Shown here in pieces: positions 8,090 through 17,174 of a stretch of DNA of 64,000 bases. Positions within the stretch are counted from its first letter, which is position 1. Every line of letters begins with the position of its first letter. The notes below the pieces were generated by a model. That model saw nothing but the letters and a program-made list of their open reading frames with translations. It ran no database searches and was not told where the DNA came from. This DNA is from DAOSXA01 sp964526835. Its GTDB lineage: Bacteria; Zixibacteria; MSB-5A5; GN15; FEB-12. The position numbers and the translations under genes are program-made. The stretch is from NCBI GenBank assembly GCA_964526835.1, contig CAZGMK010000017.1, forward strand, positions 1-64,000, in the 5' to 3' direction.

Positions 8090-8812
8090 TTACGCCTGCC
8101 CCCTGATCAGTTGCCTCATTCGGCGGACCGCCGATTCGATGCCAACCAGGGACGCCCGCGCAATCACGGCGCCGCCGACTATGAACTCATCGATCACCTC
8201 AAGCTGGACCAGTGGTTCAATGTTGTCGTAGTCCAGACCGCGGGAGCAGGCCACAGTCAGCCCGGCATTCGCCGCCGCCTGCGCCGCTTGATCGAGACGA
8301 TCCAATTCCTGCTGGGCCTGACTCAACTCCCGGGCCGAGGTATACGCAGAGGCAGAAAGAACGACCCCCTCGGCTCCGGCCCGGCGGGCCTGTTTTACCG
8401 CTGAAGGCTCCGGTTCGACATAGTAGCGCACGGCGATACCGATGCCGCTAAAACGTGCGCTCGTGTCCTGGTAATCGATCTCAGGAACATCGAAGCCGAT
8501 AGTGGCCATCGGGTCACCGCCGGCGCCGCTGTCGGCGAAGAAGGTCGTCTCGGCTGGCTTGATCGTGAGGGCCTGATCAATAAGTTCATCTAGGGGCGGT
8601 ATTGACAGGATGAGTCGGGTCTTGACAACACTTCCGAGAATAGCCACGTCGCGCGGCTGAGTCTGGCGGCGTCCCGACCTGAGGGTGAAGGCGATGGCAT
8701 CCGCTCCGGCCAGCTCGGCCAACACCGCAGCCTGTATCGGGTCAGGTTGGTCGCGATCAAGGGCCGCGCGAATCGTCGGCACCGGGGACAGGTCTACGGT
8801 CAATGAGGCCAC
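8090..8812 (-). CDS. PdxJ-like protein lacking the known active-site residues
   Basis: Over its 240 residues it matches pyridoxine 5'-phosphate synthase (PdxJ), a TIM barrel making PNP from DXP and 3-amino-2-oxopropyl phosphate. Shared blocks are PDPIQAAVLAELAGADAI, the DRDV-like PRDV and RGLDYDNIEP. Against the E. coli enzyme as recalled, the catalytic residues are replaced. NIDH reads DLSP (7-10), the VHLRED histidine is T43, the following RRH histidine is Q50, the NLEMA glutamate is S70, the GHGL histidine is R191, and the last GH histidine is G214. The fold is probably kept and the reaction lost or changed. The GTG start has AAGGAG six bases before it. The gene leads rluD and has its own promoter. 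Confidence 0.7.
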   Translation of the reverse strand: MASLTVDLSPVPTIRAALDRDQPDPIQAAVLAELAGADAIAFTLRSGRRQTQPRDVAILGSVVKTRLILSIPPLDELIDQALTIKPAETTFFADSGAGGDPMATIGFDVPEIDYQDTSARFSGIGIAVRYYVEPEPSAVKQARRAGAEGVVLSASAYTSARELSQAQQELDRLDQAAQAAANAGLTVACSRGLDYDNIEPLVQLEVIDEFIVGGAVIARASLVGIESAVRRMRQLIRGQA

Positions 8813-8856
8813 AAGAACTCCTTGTCGGTATAGTTGCCGCCAACGCTACTGAGCAT

Positions 8857-8885
8857 ATTTAACCGGTCGATGACTCCAATGTCAA
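8857..8885 (-). promoter_or_regulatory. Promoter for the PdxJ-like gene and rluD
   Basis: Minus strand: -35 TTGACA (8880-8885), 17-bp spacer, -10 TTAAAT (8857-8862). The start codon is 45 bases downstream of the -10. Confidence 0.55.
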
Positions 8886-8938
8886 CAAGACCCTCCCACA
8901 ATACGATTCTTCGGGGCACAGGGTTCAGAATCCGCGAA

Positions 8939-8969
8939 GAAGCCGCGGCCGATTCACGGCCGCGGCTTC
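8939..8969 (-). terminator. Strong hairpin after the large peptidase gene
   Basis: A perfect 13-bp GC-rich stem (GAAGCCGCGGCCG and its complement) has a 5-base loop, about 24 bases past the stop of the peptidase gene. No T tract follows on the minus strand, so it may stop or protect the transcript in another way. Confidence 0.5.
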
Positions 8970-8992
8970 GCGCTCACCTTGTGTCCGGGTAG

Positions 8993-11900
8993 TTATCGAG
9001 GGATTGAAACATCGGGCGCCCAGACCGCACCCGTACCCTGGCAATCAGGGTCCGGTCCTTCGCTGAACATGTAGGCAACAAGGTAAACCAGGTCGGCGAT
9101 GTCACCGGCGCCGCCCTGGCCATCGACATTGACCGCCGCCAAATTCGGCGGTTCGGGACCGGATGCGAACATCCACGACGTCAGGTAAACCACATCGGCG
9201 ATGTCGGGACCCTCACCGTTACCATCGATATCGCCGCATATCCACGATGGTCCGACTTCGAAGCTCAGCGCTGCCTGATCGCTGCTGCCGCACATGTCCG
9301 TCACCTGAGCAGTGAAGTTGACGGTCATAACTGCGTTCGGAGTACCGGTCAACAATCCATCTGAGGTTAACGAGATACCGGTACCGGCCAGGCCATCATC
9401 GAAATCGACCCACGTGAACGGACCGGTGCCACCCGCCATCGTAAGCTGCTCGGAATAGGCTTCGCCCTCCACGCCATCGGGCAGCGCGACCGTGGTGATA
9501 GCCACAGCCGGATTGATCATGATAGTCAGCGGCCGATCATCGTAACCGCCGACCATGTCCTCGGCATGGGCCGTGAAGCCGATCTCACCCGAAGCTGACG
9601 GGGCGCCGCTGATCTGCCCGGAAGCGTTCAGGGCCAAGCCCGTGCCGTCCAGATCGCCACCGAGATCGGTGAAGCTGATCGGGCCGGTTCCGCCGGCGGC
9701 GCTCAGGGCCTGCGAATAGGCGCAATTGACTGTCCAGGCCGGCAGCTCGGCTGTGGTTATCTGAACCACGGGATTGACAGTCATGCTCAGGAGTTTCTCG
9801 TCGTAGCCGCCGCCTTCGTCAGAAACGACGGCGGTGAACTCGATTGTCCCGGCCGACGACGGCGTACCGGACAGCAGACCGTCGGCTGCCAGACTCAGGC
9901 CGGTGCCGGACAGATCGTCACCCAAATCGGACCACGTCACCTCGCCGCTGCCCGGAGTCGATTCCAGCAGATAGGAGAAAGCCACGCCTGCGGTCCAGGC
10001 CGGCAGATTGTCGGTTATGATCTGCAGGGCCGGATTGACATAGACAGTCAGGGACTTCTGCCCCGATGCGCCGATTTCATCGGCGACGTGAGCGGTGAAA
10101 CTGATCATCCCGCTGTCGATCGGGGTACCGCTAAGAGTACCATCGGACGCCAGGCTGAGACCTGTACCGACCAGGTCGCCGTATTTGTCGGTGACTGTAA
10201 TGACCCCCGTGCCACCCGCAGTCTCGACCAGTGCTTCATAGTAGCCGCTCTGAGTAGCGTCGGGCAGCGTCTCGGAGACTACTGTCGGCAGGGAATTGAT
10301 CGTGAAGTCGAAGGTGTGGGCGCCGTAGGCACCGACCTTGTCGGTGGCGACAGCGGTAAAGCTGATCGGCCCTTCGGCAGTTGGTGTGCCGCTGACCACA
10401 CCGAGCGGGGTCAACGCCAGGCCGGTGCCGTTGAGATCTTCGCCCTGATCGGACCATGTAAGGTTACGGGTTCCGCCGGTGGCCTCAAGCTGCTGCGAAT
10501 ACGCCACACCGATTGTCCAGTCCGGCAACGTAGTCGTTGTGATCACGATCGACGGATTGATAGTGAAGGTGAATTCCTTCTGATCGGCATGTTTGGCCTC
10601 ATCGACAACCATAGCGGTGAATGTGATCTCCCCCTCCACAGTCGGGGTACCAGAGAGGAGACCATCAGTCGAAAGTCCCAGACCCGTACCTGCGAGGTCT
10701 GCGTTGAGATCGCTCCACGTCATCTGGCCCTGGGCTCCGACGGCTACAAGCTGGTACGAGAAGGCATGTCCCACGGTCCAGTCCGGTACGTGCTCCGTGG
10801 TGATGTGGAGGATGTCCTGGATCATCAGGTCGATGATCTGCTCGTCGACAGCGCCGACGTCATCGCTGACCTGAGCGGTAAATGTGATCAGCCCGGTATC
10901 GACGGCGGTACCGGAAATCAGACCGCTTGACGACAGCGTCAGGCCGGTACCTGAGAGGTCGCTGTTCTTATCGATCCAGACAACGGACCCGGTTCCGCCG
11001 GTCCGGTTCATCTGCTGCTCGTAATAGACATCCTTGATGGCATCAGGAACACTGGTGGTAGTGATAGTAAGAGCCGGGTTGACGGTGAAGTTGAAGGCCT
11101 GATCATCGGTGGCGCCCACCTGGTCGGTAGCCAGAGCGGTGAAGCTCACCGTTCCCTCAACAGGCGTGCCGCTGAGAAGTCCGTCGGGGGCAAGCGCCAA
11201 TCCGGTTCCGGCCAGGTCACTGTTCTGGTCTGTAATGGCGACCGCCCCGGTGCCGCCGGTGGCCTCGATCTGTTCTGAGAAAGCATGGCCGGCCGTCCAA
11301 TCGGGCAATGACAGGGTCGTGATCTGGACCGCCGGGGCGATCTCAAAGCTGAAGGTCTCTTCGTCGGCCTCGCTGTTCTGGTCGACAACTCGGGCGGTAA
11401 AGGAGATCGTACCTGCGGTGGCCGGCGTACCGGTGAGCAGACCGCCCGGGGAAAGACTCAAACCGGTTCCCGACAGATCACCGTTCTTGTCGGTCCAGTC
11501 ATAGGGAGGCGTACCGCTGATCGCCTCAAGCTGTTCGGAGTAAGCAAGTCCCTGGGTCCAATCGGGCAGGGTTGTAGTGGTGATGATCGGACGGTTCTCG
11601 TTGCACTCGTAGCCGACGATTTCAAGATCATCAACATTCCAGCCGCAGTAAGTCCAACCCCAGTCGGTTGTGCCCATGGTGAACCGGACATAGACAGTCG
11701 GCTCGCCGTCGGCCAGGGCCGCGATGTCGTAGGACTTCTGAGTCCAGGCGGCGTCGGTGACTTCAGAAGTGTTCTCCCAAATCGTGGTCCAGCTGGACCC
11801 GTTGGTGGAGATGCGGATGTAGGCATGATCATACGAGGGTTGTTCGACCCCGAGCCAACGCCAGAAGTTCAGAGTGGCGCCGACCAGATCGCTGCAGTCA

Positions 11901-14158
11901 ATTGCGGGGCTGGTAGCATGGCGCTCGGGCATGTTGTTTTCATAGTCGCCGTTCAGGTTGTACCCGAGCACGCCGCTGCCGGAGTGGCCGCCGGAAGGAT
12001 CGGGGTTACCGTAGGAACCGCCACCGCCGGTTGGGGTGCCAACGGCCCAGTTGCCGCCGGAGAAGGTCCACCCCTGGTTGCTTTCGAAGTCGTCGGAGTA
12101 GGCGACGACGGCATCGGTGGCAACCATGGCATGATACGGATTACCCGGACTGGGGTCATTGACCGTCGCCCCGCCGACATCCTCGGCGCTGAAATAGAAG
12201 TCGACCTTCTGGAAGCAGTCAAGGGCCGGGATAGTGGCAATGTAGTTATTAGGTGTGGTCTCGGTCATCGGGACACTGGAATAGGAACCCCCGTCAACGG
12301 CATAGTGAAACTCGCCCGTGCCCGACACCGGGGAACCCTCCTGGCCGCTCACCACGACTTCGATATCGGTCGAGGAACCGGGGGTGAGCAGCGACGGCAG
12401 ACCATTGGGGTAATCGAAGACCAGCAGCGCCAACTCCGGCCCGGGCATATTATGCGCCGAGAACCCGGCCTGAATCTCATAGTAGTGGGGACTGCCGTTG
12501 GCCAGGTTGCCATCGTCATCGTCCAGGGTCATGAAGTCAATCGTAATCTGCGGCGTGATAAGATCACCGGTGTGCAACAGGCAGGAGTTGATCGTCAGGT
12601 CGGCCAGGATGTCGAGGTAATCGATCGGTTCAGTGACGACCAGCTCGTTCCGGGTGTCCCACACGCAGCCGGAGAGCAACTGCCCGCAGTCATGGATCGC
12701 GCCGGTACACGGATACTGGTGATTATTGTCGGCAGTGCGCAGGGAGGTATTGCAGTCGCCGTAGAAACCAAGGCCCAGCAACGGCGAATCGAGGGTCAGC
12801 ACAGACATGCAGTCACCGAATCCTTCACCGTACTGGCCCTGACCCGATCCGGCGGCGTTGACCAGGCGATGGCCATACTCATGGACGATTACCGACGACC
12901 ATGCCGTATTCGGATAGCTGCTTCCTGAGGCGCAAAAGTTAATTGACTGTTCAGTCGGGCTGTACCAGGCGTTGCCGGGGCAGTAGCCATCGCTGCGATT
13001 GACCGTAACCGGGAACTGGGTTTCAGTGCTGACTGACGGATACGACGGATTGGCCTGAATGGCCAGATCGCGAATACCGTTGGCCTCGATATAGGCGTTC
13101 ACCTGGGACCGGACATATTCGGTATTCGAGGAGTTGTGGGTGAAACTGGCCGGGCCGGGAGGCGTCACCGTCTGGTTGAGGACCGACTCGGAGCCGGCGT
13201 TGTTGTATACCCGGAACCAAGTGCCGCGAAGCTCCGAGGTAACCGTTACATCGGAACTGCCGCCGTTAGGAATCACGAAATCACCGTTCGCGTCGGTATA
13301 AGCGTAGGTGCCGCCGATATTGACTCGCGCCCACGGGCACGGCTCGGAAAGCTCCTGCTCGCACTGTTCGGCTCCGGGCCCCTGGGTGGCCAGGCCGGCG
13401 ACGTTACCGACAACGTCTTCGAATATTATCAGGTCTTCCTTGTAGAGAATCTCACCTGTGCGGGCATCGACGACATACTCGAACTCGCTGGGGAAATCCG
13501 ACTTAGCGACCAGGTTCAGACCCATGGTCGGCGTCGCCAGTTCATCGGCGTGCCCGGCGAATATGACCGCCCGGTGCTTCAGGAAGGCATCGAGGGTCGG
13601 CTCATCAGCCCTGACCACCTGCTCGGCCATGTCGAATGATGGACCGGCCAGGCCGACATCAGATACAAAGTCACCGAGGTCGCGCAGGGTCGAGACCGCC
13701 AGAACTACCTTGTTGTCGATGTCATTGCGAACCAGCACACGCAGCTCGGATTCATAGACCGGCATCCCGTCCTTTTCCTGATGGTAGTAGAACAGCGTGA
13801 ACTTGTAGCGTCCCGTGGTCTCATCGTACATCACCGGGACCGAGGTCATCTGGTGATCCCTCGGACTGCCGGGAACGATCTCATCAGACGAAAGGCCCCA
13901 GACATCGGCGTGCTCGAACACAAAGCGTTCGGCCGCCGCCAACGGAGTCGGGCCGCTTCCGAACCAGGTACCGTAAAGGCGGGTAAGGCCGATATCGCTC
14001 TTGTAGGCCTGAACACCAGGATAGGCTTGCTTCAAGTCCTTGAGCGCTTGCGCGGCCTCAAACTGAGATTGCGGATCACTTCCGGGCAGACTGCCGGCCG
14101 AGATCACACTCGCCAGCATGACCACCGCAGCCATGACAAATAGCAGACGGGTCTTCAT
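8993..14158 (-). CDS. Secreted M36-like zinc metallopeptidase with nine Ig-like repeats and dockerin-like C-terminus
   Basis: This 1721-residue secreted protease begins with a signal peptide (about 1-21), followed by a fungalysin/thermolysin-type propeptide (about 35-240). The catalytic domain has HEYGH at 426-430 and the third ligand in GEGFGD (E445), the gluzincin pattern of family M36. A beta-rich segment follows (about 680-850, DDFESNQGW). Then come nine putative-Ig (He_PIG) repeats of about 87 residues with the core DLxGTGLxLxxxGLLxGTP. The last 80 residues hold two calcium-binding dockerin-like loops (GDIDGNG and VDGQGG, each followed by DIADxVYL). Such tails are common in Zixibacteria-like genomes and may serve sorting or attachment. 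It stands alone with its own promoter. Target substrates are unknown. Confidence 0.85.
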   Translation of the reverse strand: MKTRLLFVMAAVVMLASVISAGSLPGSDPQSQFEAAQALKDLKQAYPGVQAYKSDIGLTRLYGTWFGSGPTPLAAAERFVFEHADVWGLSSDEIVPGSPRDHQMTSVPVMYDETTGRYKFTLFYYHQEKDGMPVYESELRVLVRNDIDNKVVLAVSTLRDLGDFVSDVGLAGPSFDMAEQVVRADEPTLDAFLKHRAVIFAGHADELATPTMGLNLVAKSDFPSEFEYVVDARTGEILYKEDLIIFEDVVGNVAGLATQGPGAEQCEQELSEPCPWARVNIGGTYAYTDANGDFVIPNGGSSDVTVTSELRGTWFRVYNNAGSESVLNQTVTPPGPASFTHNSSNTEYVRSQVNAYIEANGIRDLAIQANPSYPSVSTETQFPVTVNRSDGYCPGNAWYSPTEQSINFCASGSSYPNTAWSSVIVHEYGHRLVNAAGSGQGQYGEGFGDCMSVLTLDSPLLGLGFYGDCNTSLRTADNNHQYPCTGAIHDCGQLLSGCVWDTRNELVVTEPIDYLDILADLTINSCLLHTGDLITPQITIDFMTLDDDDGNLANGSPHYYEIQAGFSAHNMPGPELALLVFDYPNGLPSLLTPGSSTDIEVVVSGQEGSPVSGTGEFHYAVDGGSYSSVPMTETTPNNYIATIPALDCFQKVDFYFSAEDVGGATVNDPSPGNPYHAMVATDAVVAYSDDFESNQGWTFSGGNWAVGTPTGGGGSYGNPDPSGGHSGSGVLGYNLNGDYENNMPERHATSPAIDCSDLVGATLNFWRWLGVEQPSYDHAYIRISTNGSSWTTIWENTSEVTDAAWTQKSYDIAALADGEPTVYVRFTMGTTDWGWTYCGWNVDDLEIVGYECNENRPIITTTTLPDWTQGLAYSEQLEAISGTPPYDWTDKNGDLSGTGLSLSPGGLLTGTPATAGTISFTARVVDQNSEADEETFSFEIAPAVQITTLSLPDWTAGHAFSEQIEATGGTGAVAITDQNSDLAGTGLALAPDGLLSGTPVEGTVSFTALATDQVGATDDQAFNFTVNPALTITTTSVPDAIKDVYYEQQMNRTGGTGSVVWIDKNSDLSGTGLTLSSSGLISGTAVDTGLITFTAQVSDDVGAVDEQIIDLMIQDILHITTEHVPDWTVGHAFSYQLVAVGAQGQMTWSDLNADLAGTGLGLSTDGLLSGTPTVEGEITFTAMVVDEAKHADQKEFTFTINPSIVITTTTLPDWTIGVAYSQQLEATGGTRNLTWSDQGEDLNGTGLALTPLGVVSGTPTAEGPISFTAVATDKVGAYGAHTFDFTINSLPTVVSETLPDATQSGYYEALVETAGGTGVITVTDKYGDLVGTGLSLASDGTLSGTPIDSGMISFTAHVADEIGASGQKSLTVYVNPALQIITDNLPAWTAGVAFSYLLESTPGSGEVTWSDLGDDLSGTGLSLAADGLLSGTPSSAGTIEFTAVVSDEGGGYDEKLLSMTVNPVVQITTAELPAWTVNCAYSQALSAAGGTGPISFTDLGGDLDGTGLALNASGQISGAPSASGEIGFTAHAEDMVGGYDDRPLTIMINPAVAITTVALPDGVEGEAYSEQLTMAGGTGPFTWVDFDDGLAGTGISLTSDGLLTGTPNAVMTVNFTAQVTDMCGSSDQAALSFEVGPSWICGDIDGNGEGPDIADVVYLTSWMFASGPEPPNLAAVNVDGQGGAGDIADLVYLVAYMFSEGPDPDCQGTGAVWAPDVSIPR
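9250..11592 (-). repeat. Nine tandem ~261-bp coding repeats (He_PIG Ig-like)
   Basis: The peptidase gene contains nine in-frame repeats, each coding about 87 residues. Each starts ITTxxLPDWTxGxAYS and has a DLxGTGLxL centre and a GTPxxxGxIxFTAxVxD end. The copies are well diverged, so this is an old expansion rather than recent slippage. Confidence 0.8.
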
Positions 14159-14264
14159 GAGTCCTCCAGAGGGGGTAGTATTGGAATGTACAATCGTTCG
14201 TTCTTCTCTTCGGTTGCTGGACGGCTGAACCGGACGGTCACTCCGGCAGCCCGTAAGTTAGTAT

Positions 14265-14292
14265 AAGATAATCGAATGTTTCCATCTGTCAA
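14265..14292 (-). promoter_or_regulatory. Promoter for the secreted metallopeptidase
   Basis: Minus strand: -35 TTGACA (14287-14292), 16-bp spacer, -10 TATCTT (14265-14270). A TATACT box slightly downstream is an alternative at a poorer distance. The leader is about 100 bases. Confidence 0.5.
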
Positions 14293-14374
14293 TGTTTGAA
14301 CGAGGCAAAGTGCCAAGGGTAACGTGGATCGCAATCGGCGACATTTGGGGGATTCTATCACTTTGGGACGAGGC

Positions 14375-14399
14375 TCGTGACCTGTGGCCACGGTCACGA
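14375..14399. promoter_or_regulatory. Inverted repeat TCGTGACC-N9-GGTCACGA, operator-like
   Basis: Two perfect 8-bp arms flank a 9-base centre that is itself nearly palindromic (GTGGCCAC). It lies about 80 bases upstream of the peptidase promoter. It could bind a dimeric regulator, but no regulator gene lies nearby. Confidence 0.3.
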
Positions 14400-14778
14400 C
14401 ACATGCATGCAGTACAAAGACGCTCGCCAGCCTGTCGGTATTCGGAGCGGCATCCATACCCGATTCGGCGCCTAGTAATTGGAGAAAGATCCGGCCACAA
14501 TCGGAAGGCCGTTTCGTGTATCTGCGGGGAGAGTAGGCCCGAAGGAGCCACCACCCGCATTCAAGGATTGTGGCATGTTTGCGGCAGTTTTGCGTCGGAT
14601 CCGCATCAATAGCACTTACCAAGGCGGTTTGTATATGGATCTCGAACAAGCGATTGTACTTGAGGGAACCCACTGCGACGCAGGCTGGAACGATTCGAAG
14701 CGCGGTCGAATCTCGTGGCGAACTCTCTTCAGCGCCGCCGAACCGACACCGACGAATTGACCGCCGGCCGGATTCCCC

Positions 14779-14806
14779 TTGCCCTTAAACTTTAAAGTAT
14801 TATCTT
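14779..14806 (+). promoter_or_regulatory. Weak promoter candidate for ornithine aminotransferase
   Basis: TTGCCC (14779-14784), 16-bp spacer, TATCTT (14801-14806), with the perfect palindrome ACTTTAAAGT in the spacer. The start codon is 75 bases downstream. Confidence 0.3.
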
Positions 14807-14881
14807 CCCGCGGCTGAAGACGTGTACTAACCAGGAATATAGTACGCCTGCAACCCACTTTTACCTGAAAGAGGTGATACT

Positions 14882-16162
14882 ATGGTCGAAACCAAAACTG
14901 CAAATCCGACGGTCGGCTTCTCGCAATTGCCGGACGATGAGATTGTTAACTTCGAGTCGACTTATGGCGCCCATCACTACGGACGTCTTAAAGTCATCGT
15001 GCGCAAGGCCGAGGGTGTCTGGCTGACCGATATCAACGGCAACAAGTATCTTGATTGCCTGGCCGCTTACTCTGCGGCCAATCCCGGCCATAGTCACCCG
15101 GAAATCGTCGGTCCGATGGTCGAGGCCCTGAAGGGCGGCTACGGCTCGGTCATTTCCAACGTCGTATATACCGACTCGCTGGCCATATTCCTGAAGAAGC
15201 TGGCCACGACGGTCCCGCAGATGGGCCCGCGCTTCGGCAACAACGGCAACAAAGTGCTGCCGAAGAACGGCGGAGTCGAGTCGGTCGAGACCGCTATCAA
15301 GATGGCTCGCTACTACGGCTGGAAGAAGAAGGGCATCGAGGACGGTAAACAGGAGATCATTGTCTTCGACAACAACTTCCACGGCCGCATGATCACTATT
15401 GTGTCGTTCTCCACGTCCCCCAAGTACAAGCAGGGCTTCGGTCCGCTGACGCCGGGCTTCGTATCGGTCAGTTACGGCGATCTGGATGCTGTCGAGAGAG
15501 TGATCAACCCGAATACATGCGGCATCCTGGTCGAGCCGATGCAGGGCGAGGGCGGCATGTACTCACCTGGGGCCGGCTTCCTCAAAGGTCTGCGAGAAGT
15601 CGCGGACAAGCACGATCTCTTTCTCCTGTTCGATGAGATTCAGGTCGGTCTGGGCCGCACCGGTAAGATGTTCTGCTTTGAACACGAGAACGTCATCCCC
15701 GATGGTGTCATCCTCGGTAAGGCTCTCTCCGGCGGCCTGGCGCCGCTGTCGGCCTTTGTCACCAACGGCGAAATGATGGATATGGCTTTCCAGCCGGGCT
15801 CCGACGGCTCCACTTTCGGTGGTTATCCCCTGGCTTGTGTCGCGGGAAATGCCGCGCTCGATGTTATCACCGGCGAGGACCTGCCGGCCAAGTCCGAGAA
15901 GATGGGCGCGATTCTCAAAGCAAGGATCGACGACATCGCCGCCCGCTCGGACAAGGTCAAGGAAGTTCGCGGCCGCGGCCTGTTCATCGGTATTGAAGTG
16001 AAGAACCGGGACGCCATGGTATACTGCCGCCAGCTTCTCGATCTGGGCATGCTGGCCAACGACAGCCACGGCCACACGATCCGCATCTCCCCTCCGCTGG
16101 TAATCACCGAATCCGATGTCGACTACATTTGCGAGCGCCTGGAGAAGGTGCTCGTAGGCTGA
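14882..16162 (+). CDS. rocD: Ornithine aminotransferase-like class III PLP enzyme
   Basis: It probably moves the delta-amino group of ornithine to 2-oxoglutarate, giving glutamate semialdehyde in arginine/ornithine breakdown or proline supply. At 426 residues it has the class III features. These are GVWLTDINGNKYLDCLAAYSA near 45, D251 in LLFDEIQVGLGRTG holding the PLP pyridine nitrogen, and the Schiff-base lysine K280 in ILGKALSGG. The opening GAHHYGRLKVIV is closer to ornithine transaminases (GAHNYxPLPVV) than to ArgD. Acetylornithine, 4-aminobutyrate or lysine transamination cannot be excluded. GAAAGAGG precedes the ATG by about six bases. It is monocistronic, with a clear terminator after it. 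Confidence 0.8.
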   Translation: MVETKTANPTVGFSQLPDDEIVNFESTYGAHHYGRLKVIVRKAEGVWLTDINGNKYLDCLAAYSAANPGHSHPEIVGPMVEALKGGYGSVISNVVYTDSLAIFLKKLATTVPQMGPRFGNNGNKVLPKNGGVESVETAIKMARYYGWKKKGIEDGKQEIIVFDNNFHGRMITIVSFSTSPKYKQGFGPLTPGFVSVSYGDLDAVERVINPNTCGILVEPMQGEGGMYSPGAGFLKGLREVADKHDLFLLFDEIQVGLGRTGKMFCFEHENVIPDGVILGKALSGGLAPLSAFVTNGEMMDMAFQPGSDGSTFGGYPLACVAGNAALDVITGEDLPAKSEKMGAILKARIDDIAARSDKVKEVRGRGLFIGIEVKNRDAMVYCRQLLDLGMLANDSHGHTIRISPPLVITESDVDYICERLEKVLVG

Positions 16163-16193
16163 CTACTCGATGTACGATGGCCTCGCGAACCAC

Positions 16194-16222
16194 AGGGCGA
16201 TCCTCTCAGGATCGCCCTTTTT
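16194..16222 (+). terminator. Intrinsic terminator after rocD
   Basis: AGGGCGATCCT, loop CTC and AGGATCGCCCT form a perfect 11-bp stem running into TTTTT. It overlaps the last four codons and stop of the converging DMT transporter gene. The other strand has no T tract. Confidence 0.9.
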
Positions 16223-17132
16223 GCCTCTGGCTGATCCTGCGCCGGACCGAGCCCACATAGATCGCGCCGAGCGTAATCATTGCTCCGATTATCTGGCTCG
16301 GGCTCAGTTGTTCAGCGAAGAACACAACTCCCCAGACAGTCGCAAGCACCGGCTGCAGCAGAAGAATCAATGCCCCGCGCGCGGCATCGAGTCTGGGAAG
16401 GGTGGTGGTAATGATCCACCACCCGACGGCCTGAGCAACCAGCGCCAGGGCCGCCAGTATGGCCAGTGAGTACACGTCGGGAGGAATAAAGGCCGCTTTC
16501 TCGAACAGGGCGGCTACGGCCAGATAAAACGCCGTGAAGAGGGATGTCCAGGCCATGAAGACACGAAAGTCGGGGCTGTCGTCACGGTGCCCGACGCGTT
16601 TGAGGGTGACGATATACGAACCGTAGACGACCCCGGTTAGCAGGCCAAAGATGATTCCCGAGAGATACTCGGAAGTGAACTCGATGTCGCTTCCAACTCC
16701 TATCAACAGGACCACCCCGACAATTGCGGCCGCGGCGGCAGCGAAGAATTTGAGCGTAAGGCGTTCCCGGAAGACCAGGTATCCTAGAGCGGCAACCACA
16801 AAGACCTGCGTATTGGCGAGAATAGTGGCCATCCCGGCCCCGGAATAAATGATCGAACGGTGCCAGAAGAACAGATCCAGAAAGAAGATGAAGCCAGCCA
16901 ATGCCGACCAGCCGAGCAGATTCCTGGAGATAACCGGCCGGAGTCCGGCCGCAGTGCTCCAGGCGAACAGGATCACCGCCCCCAGCCCGGCCCGCCAGAA
17001 GCCGATCGAGGTCGGGCCCATGGCATCACGGCCGAGCAGCTTCACGAAAATCGCGGCAAAGCTGATACAAACCGCGCCGAAGCAGAGAACCAGTATCTGG
17101 CGCCACGATGTCTGACTGTAATGCGGCTGCAT
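16206..17132 (-). CDS. DMT superfamily (EamA) transporter
   Basis: This inner-membrane permease of 308 residues has about ten membrane segments arranged as two EamA repeats (about 15-150 and 165-300). Typical features are the FVKLLGRDAMGPTSIGFWR opening and the PVLATVWGVVFFAEQLSPSQIIG block near the end. The family exports amino acids or metabolites; no substrate can be assigned. It starts 42 bases after the stop of rodA on the same strand, so it is probably the last gene of the long operon. Its end overlaps the rocD terminator. Confidence 0.85.
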   Translation of the reverse strand: MQPHYSQTSWRQILVLCFGAVCISFAAIFVKLLGRDAMGPTSIGFWRAGLGAVILFAWSTAAGLRPVISRNLLGWSALAGFIFFLDLFFWHRSIIYSGAGMATILANTQVFVVAALGYLVFRERLTLKFFAAAAAAIVGVVLLIGVGSDIEFTSEYLSGIIFGLLTGVVYGSYIVTLKRVGHRDDSPDFRVFMAWTSLFTAFYLAVAALFEKAAFIPPDVYSLAILAALALVAQAVGWWIITTTLPRLDAARGALILLLQPVLATVWGVVFFAEQLSPSQIIGAMITLGAIYVGSVRRRISQRQKGRS

Positions 17133-17174
17133 GGACCGAAGCTACCACGCCTCGGAGTCGTTGACAAGCGACGA

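Larger units (their letters stand above)
14159..14881. other. Intergenic region, 723 bp, between divergent genes
   Basis: No convincing gene is seen. A minus-strand frame of 172 codons has no recognisable domain and covers the peptidase promoter. The gap holds that promoter (14265-14292), an inverted repeat TCGTGACC/GGTCACGA (14375-14399) and a weak promoter candidate before the aminotransferase. It is the longest gap between genes in the window. Confidence 0.5.

Noticed and set aside
11825..12928. Plus-strand frame of 367 codons inside the peptidase gene
   Set aside because: Antisense to a clear coding sequence in GC-rich DNA; no family features and a repetitive composition.
14155..14673. 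Minus-strand frame of 172 codons upstream of the peptidase
   Set aside because: Covers the peptidase promoter, has no domain and lacks a good ribosome site.
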